64,000 bases of DNA. Source: Muribaculaceae bacterium (GTDB taxonomy: Bacteria > Bacteroidota > Bacteroidia > Bacteroidales > Muribaculaceae). Numbering within the stretch: position 1 is the first letter of the stretch; the number at the start of each line of letters is the position of its first letter. The notes under the pieces were generated by a model. It was not told the origin of the DNA and ran no database searches. It was given only the letters and a program-made list of their open reading frames with translations. Location of the stretch: contig JAFQSX010000013.1 in the NCBI GenBank assembly GCA_017409345.1, positions 52,199 through 116,198 of the forward strand, read 5' to 3'. Of this stretch, positions 60,598 to 64,000 are shown piece after piece. A program made the translations under genes and the position numbers.

Positions 60598-60628
60598 AAA
60601 AGGGACTGTCCTCGCGGGCAGTCCCTTT
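60598..60628. terminator. Terminator after the M18 gene
   Basis: AAAGGGACTG and CAGTCCCTTT form a perfect 10-bp stem with a GC-rich loop, and T residues follow. It may also serve the convergent dps gene. Confidence 0.85.
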
Positions 60629-60683
60629 CTCGTGTCAAATAATAATACTATTTCGTAATTGCTTCTATTGTGGTTGGAAAAGG

Positions 60684-61172
60684 CTATTTGTTGCAGTTGT
60701 GAGTGCTGAAAGCAACGAGCATCCACACCATTTTTTCTTGTTCGGCGATATATCCGGTGAGCATGTCGGCAGTTACCACATCGTGAGCCTCTTCTGCTAC
60801 TTTCAATGCCTCTTTTTCAAGGGCGATGAGGTATTTGTAAGAGTCGAGCACATGTTTCACAGCTCCGTCACCGCAAGTGATACCGGTTGCTTCGGGTAAT
60901 TTAGCCACTTTGAGATATTCGCTGAAACGATTTTCGGGAACTCCACCGAGCATCAAGATACGTTCAGCTACTTCGTCGATTTTTGCCGCCATTCCGTCGT
61001 AGAGGCTCTCAAATTTTTCGTGAAGGATAAAGAATCCGCGACCTTGAATGTGCCAGTGAATGCCACGAAGGTTAGTGTAATGTACTTGGAAATCGGCTAA
61101 GAGTTGGTTGAGAGAGTTAACTACTGCGTTAGCGTTATTTTCATTAATGTTGATGTAATCTAAAGTTTTCAT
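60684..61172 (-). CDS. dps: Dps family ferritin-like DNA-protection protein
   Basis: Dps forms 12-mers that oxidise ferrous iron with hydrogen peroxide and protect DNA. From the ATG at 61172 the protein is 162 residues: MKTLDYININENNANAVVNS, then VHYTNLRGIHWHIQGRGFFI with the ferroxidase histidine, LHEKFESLYDGMAAKIDEVA with E and D ligands, and a helical end. An in-frame upstream extension to 61250 would overlap the promoter and is rejected. The gene is transcribed away from oxyR. Confidence 0.95.
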   Translation of the reverse strand: MKTLDYININENNANAVVNSLNQLLADFQVHYTNLRGIHWHIQGRGFFILHEKFESLYDGMAAKIDEVAERILMLGGVPENRFSEYLKVAKLPEATGITCGDGAVKHVLDSYKYLIALEKEALKVAEEAHDVVTADMLTGYIAEQEKMVWMLVAFSTHNCNK

Positions 61173-61219
61173 ATCTATAATTTTTTGAGTTGTTAATATT
61201 TTTTCTTTCCTTTGCATTA

Positions 61220-61250
61220 CAAAGGTATAAATTGGAGTTGCTCTTTGCAA
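61220..61250 (-). promoter_or_regulatory. Promoter of dps
   Basis: On the minus strand TTG (61248-61250), 20 bases, and TACCTTTG (61220-61227) form a near-consensus promoter about 48 bases before the dps start at 61172. Confidence 0.7.
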
Positions 61251-61260
61251 CCGATGAAAT

Positions 61261-61278
61261 CTATCGTGTTATTGATAG
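61261..61278. promoter_or_regulatory. Candidate OxyR operator
   Basis: CTATC (61261-61265) and GATAG (61274-61278) are a perfect dyad with 8 bases between, just upstream of the dps promoter and between dps and oxyR. The CTAT/ATAG halves resemble the LysR-type OxyR site. A role is inference. Confidence 0.45.
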
Positions 61279-61310
61279 AATTAATAATGTAGGATAAAAA
61301 TCTGTTTGTC

Positions 61311-62240
61311 ATGACTTTACAACAATTTGAGTATATCGTGGCGCTTGAAAAATTTCGCCATTTCACCAAGGCCGCCGAGTATTGCAATGTGACTCAACCC
61401 ACATTGAGTGCGATGATTCAGAAACTTGAAGATGAACTCGAGGTGAAAATCTTCGACCGTTCACAACAACCCATTGCTCCCACCGCAGCCGGCCTCTTAG
61501 TGATAAAACAAGCAAATGAGGTTCTTGTTCAAGCCGAACAGATAAAAAATATCGTTCAAGAGCAAAAACAAGAGGTTTGCGGAAAATTTACACTTGGGGT
61601 GTTGCCCACGATTGCACCTTATTTGTTGCCGCGATTTATATCTGCTTTTACACAGAAATATCCTAAATTGGAACTTCGCATAGCCGAATTGAAAACGCAT
61701 GAGATTAAACGCGCATTGTTATCGGGGGATATTGATGCCGGTATTCTTGCTGATATTGAGGATTTGGAAGAATATAACATTTCGCATCTCTTTTATGAGC
61801 AATATATGGCTTATGTGTCAAAATCATGTCCTTTATATGAAAAACAGTTGGTGAAAAGTAGCGACCTTCAAAATCATCAATTATGGTTGCTTGATGAAGG
61901 GCATTGTTTCCGCGATCAAATGGTGAAATATTGCCAAATAAAGTCGGCACAACAAAGCCAGATGACCTACAGCCTTGGCAGTATAGAAACCTTTATGCGC
62001 ATGGTTGAAAGTGGCTGTGGCGTTACGTTTATCCCATGGATGGCGGCACAACAATTAAGCGAATGTCAAAAAGACCTTGTGAGGCCGTTTGCCATACCCA
62101 TTCCCACACGTCACCTCGTGGCAATCACCAACAAGAACTTCATTCGCCACACAATCATGCAAGCCATCGTAGAGGAAGTGCAAGCTTCAGTGCCTAAATC
62201 AATGCACTCCCTTGCCACATCACAAGTAGCAGTGTATTAA
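61311..62240 (+). CDS. oxyR: OxyR, LysR-type hydrogen-peroxide regulator
   Basis: The 309-residue regulator starts with a winged helix DNA-binding domain (MTLQQFEYIVALEKFRHFTK, KIFDRSQQPIAPTAAG) followed by a LysR substrate-binding domain. It contains the redox pair of OxyR: C in LLDEGHCFRDQM and a second C nine residues later (VKYC), equivalent to C199 and C208 in E. coli. Oxidation to a disulphide activates DNA binding. It is divergent from dps, a typical OxyR target, with a candidate site between them. Confidence 0.94.
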   Translation: MTLQQFEYIVALEKFRHFTKAAEYCNVTQPTLSAMIQKLEDELEVKIFDRSQQPIAPTAAGLLVIKQANEVLVQAEQIKNIVQEQKQEVCGKFTLGVLPTIAPYLLPRFISAFTQKYPKLELRIAELKTHEIKRALLSGDIDAGILADIEDLEEYNISHLFYEQYMAYVSKSCPLYEKQLVKSSDLQNHQLWLLDEGHCFRDQMVKYCQIKSAQQSQMTYSLGSIETFMRMVESGCGVTFIPWMAAQQLSECQKDLVRPFAIPIPTRHLVAITNKNFIRHTIMQAIVEEVQASVPKSMHSLATSQVAVY

Positions 62241-62260
62241 TCGATTTATAAAGAAGACTA

Positions 62261-62297
62261 AAGTCGCTAAGGTCAATAAAGACTTTAGCGACTTTTT
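62261..62297 (+). terminator. Terminator of oxyR
   Basis: AAAGTCGCTAAGGTC and GACTTTAGCGACTTT pair (one wobble), followed by TTTTTT. Confidence 0.9.
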
Positions 62298-62394
62298 TAT
62301 GTATATAAGTAATGTAATAGAAATGTTAAGCCCTTTTTATTATCTTGGTAATACAAGATTCAATGCGGACACAAATATTCTTTTGTTTAATTGT

Positions 62395-62796
62395 TTGTTA
62401 TGCCTTACGGCATTTTGGGAACCACCTCCCGACTTTGCCGTACTCCTCTGACCGAGGGTACGCTTCGCTTAACCGGTTATTATAGTCGCTGCGCTTTCAT
62501 GTGCTTCGCACGGGGCTGACCACCTCCCGGCTTCGCCGTACTCCTCCTAAAAATTACTTTGTAATTTTCAAGAGGAGAGTTGTTGCGCTTCGGCAACGCA
62601 AGAAATAAAGCAAAATAATTATGCATTATGAATTATGCATTATGAACCCCGAAGGGCTTAACGAGGCTTGCCCGAGTTAATTATTTTGTATCGTTGGCTT
62701 TGCCTTAGATAGGCTGCGCTTCGGCAAAGCAAGAAATAAAAAAGCAAAATAATTATGCATTATGAATTATGCATTATGAATTATTTTGTATCTTTG
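62395..62796. repeat. Dispersed 3'-end repeat, copy C (composite tandem block)
   Basis: This 400-base gene-free block contains two copies of ACCACCTCCCG...CCGTACTCCTC (62430 and 62520), AAGAGGAGAGTTG, two copies of the edge ATTATGCATTATGAATTATG (62626 and 62754), one copy of the core CCCCGAAGGGCTTAACGAGG (62647), and two copies of GCGCTTCGGCAA-type hairpins with GCAAGAAATAAA. It shares modules with the copies at 6622, 10738 and 20990. No ORF is supported. Confidence 0.75.
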
Positions 62797-63141
62797 CATC
62801 AACCTTGTGGGTGGCAGAGCGTTGCCCTCCCCATGGGAGACATATTTGTGAAAGCGTTTTCAGCTTTATCCTATCAAAGAAAATCGCCAATTTTTCAAAG
62901 TCTATAGGATTAAGCGGTCATAAAACGCCTATGCGTGCCTATACTCACCCAATAGGCGGGGTGTTATACATATAGGTATAGCGTGGGGTGGGCTGTTTAT
63001 TATAGACTTGGGCGTTTGGCGATGCCTCTTTGATAATAAACTGAGCAATGTCCCACGTTTTCGCGTTTTTATAGCTCAATAAATCACATTTATTAATCGC
63101 CAAATTAGGGGACACAGGAGGCACACAAAAACATTTAATGT
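62797..63141 (+). other. Possible structured leader of the BspA-like gene
   Basis: TATCTTTG at 62789-62796 is a possible -7 box. Downstream are hairpins: CTCCC/GGGAG (about 62827-62839), ATCCTAT/ATAGGAT (62868/62904), CGCCTAT/ATAGGCG and GCCTAT/ATAGGC (about 62928-62957), and CGTGGG/CCCACG (62982/63052). Together they suggest a long structured 5' leader of about 340 bases or an RNA gene. Frames in this stretch have no family support. Confidence 0.4.
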
Positions 63142-64000
63142 ATGAAAAAGTTCCTACAAATTCCGCTACTACTTGTAGCACTGTTCCTAACCTCAATCCC
63201 CATCTCCGCCCACGACTTCGAGGTCGATGGCATCTACTACAATATTCTATCACCAACCACGGTTGAAGTCACCTATGAAGGTAGTAGTGTGGAGTCTGCA
63301 ACTTATACCGGTGCTGTTACAATCCCTGAAATAGTAACCAATTCAGGCATCTCTTACTCAGTGACATCGATTGGCTATTCTGCGTTCTATCGTTGCACCG
63401 GCTTGACCTCAGTGACCATTCCCAATTCGGTGACTGAGATTGGTGTCTATGCGTTCTATTATTGCGCCTTGACATCAGTGACCATCGGCAATTCAGTAAC
63501 CTCGATTGGTGACTATGCGTTCCAAGGTTGCACCGGCTTGACCTCAGTGACCATTCCCAATTCGGTGACTGAGATTGGACGCGCTGCGTTTGGTGATACT
63601 TCTTGGTATAACAACCAGCCTGATGGGGTAGTATATATCAATAATATTTTATATCAATACAAAGGAACTATGCCTGCCGGCACATCTATTGACATCAAAG
63701 AAGGAACCATATCAATATGCGGCTCTGCGTTCAGTGGCTGCATCGGCTTGACCTCCGTGACGATTCCCAATTCGGTGACCTCGATTGGCTATTCTGCGTT
63801 CTATCGTTGCATCGGCTTGACCTCAGTGACCATTCCCAATTCTGTGACCTCGATTGGCAACTATGCGTTCCAAGGTTGCAGCGGCTTGACCTCGGTGACC
63901 ATTCCCAATTCGGTAACCGAGATTGGATCCGATGCGTTCGATGATACTTCTTGGTATAACAATCAGCCTGATGGGGTAGTATATATCAATAATATTTTAT
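63142..64000 (+). CDS. BspA-like leucine-rich repeat protein, partial
   Basis: The ATG at 63142 (an out-of-frame ATG at 63138 is ignored) opens a protein with a signal peptide (MKKFLQIPLLLVALFLTSIP, then ISA) that runs off the window after 286 codons. It contains repeats of the LRR_5 type, e.g. LTSVTIPNSVTEIGVYAFYY, SVTSIGDYAFQGCTGLTSV and SVTSIGYSAFYRCIGLTSV, about 23 residues each. Two larger units contain TSWYNNQPDGVVYINNIL. BspA-type proteins are surface adhesins of Bacteroidota. Identical DNA in successive repeats (e.g. GTGACCATTCCCAATTCGGT) suggests recent duplication. Its GC content in the signal region exceeds the neighbourhood. Confidence 0.88.
   Translation, partial: MKKFLQIPLLLVALFLTSIPISAHDFEVDGIYYNILSPTTVEVTYEGSSVESATYTGAVTIPEIVTNSGISYSVTSIGYSAFYRCTGLTSVTIPNSVTEIGVYAFYYCALTSVTIGNSVTSIGDYAFQGCTGLTSVTIPNSVTEIGRAAFGDTSWYNNQPDGVVYINNILYQYKGTMPAGTSIDIKEGTISICGSAFSGCIGLTSVTIPNSVTSIGYSAFYRCIGLTSVTIPNSVTSIGNYAFQGCSGLTSVTIPNSVTEIGSDAFDDTSWYNNQPDGVVYINNIL

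Noticed and set aside
61173-61250. N-terminal extension of dps
   Set aside because: It overlaps the dps promoter, and the conserved Dps start is at 61172.
62769-63256. Short frames on both strands upstream of the BspA-like gene
   Set aside because: No family signal. They cross repeat and hairpin sequence.
63300-63960. CRISPR-like repeats near the right edge
   Set aside because: They are coding leucine-rich repeats of about 69 bases in one open frame, without unique spacers.
1-64000. tRNA, rRNA, integrase, transposase and parS sites
   Set aside because: None could be recognised by eye. Absence is not proven.

Overview
The window reads as a chromosome segment from a low-GC Bacteroidota, most probably order Bacteroidales and perhaps Muribaculaceae (the family is inference). 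Evidence is the marker families (DUF5683 beside parAB, DUF4252 genes around an ECF sigma factor, a DUF2027-Smr protein, DUF4286, DUF5063, an OstA-like protein beside two SurA-type isomerases, a BspA-type repeat protein) and the promoters: many genes have a TAnnTTTG -7 box, several with TTG or TTTG 19-20 bases upstream, and there is no regular Shine-Dalgarno. No rRNA, tRNA, CRISPR array, integrase or transposase was found.

Layout. 1-3112 (minus) is a chromosome partitioning and cell-wall operon: parA, parB, DUF5683 and the start of an MltD-like lytic transglycosylase. 3406-5705 is a VTC-domain/DUF4956/DUF2490 operon, followed by surE. 6685-8998 (minus) holds Smr, flavodoxin-ferredoxin and acetyltransferase genes, then a DUF1016 fragment and queA. 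10741-20341 is an accessory island with seven plus-strand genes in tight file: an MmeI-like adenine methyltransferase, a two-TM protein, a DUF2971 protein, a C-x2-C/C-x2-H zinc-finger protein, a RhuM protein, an SF2 helicase and a GIY-YIG nuclease. This is the best candidate for an unusual defence system. 20375-24314 has ruvC, DUF4286, two GYF-type membrane proteins, a glycosyltransferase and an EamA transporter. 24371-37405 mixes envelope and secreted proteins (a collagen-like CotH lipoprotein, a degenerate endonuclease I homologue), a GMP synthase lacking most of its glutaminase domain, a LemA pair and a structured RNA locus at 30463-30731.

37506-43382 (minus) has serA-serC, an ECF sigma/anti-sigma/DUF4252 operon and rarA. 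43687-46718 is a membrane protein, a PstS-like lipoprotein and a TPR protein. 47025-54155 (minus) carries the OstA-like protein, two periplasmic prolyl isomerases and guaB. Next come an unannotated 30-codon membrane ORF, a flavodiiron protein and tsaB. 56684-60578 is yicC-gmk-nadD-DUF5063-M18 peptidase. dps and oxyR are divergent at 60684-62240, and the window ends inside a BspA-like repeat protein.

A family of palindromic dispersed repeats occurs at four places (about 6622, 10738, 20990 and 62395), always touching the 3' ends of genes. Two copies bracket the defence island together with ruvC.
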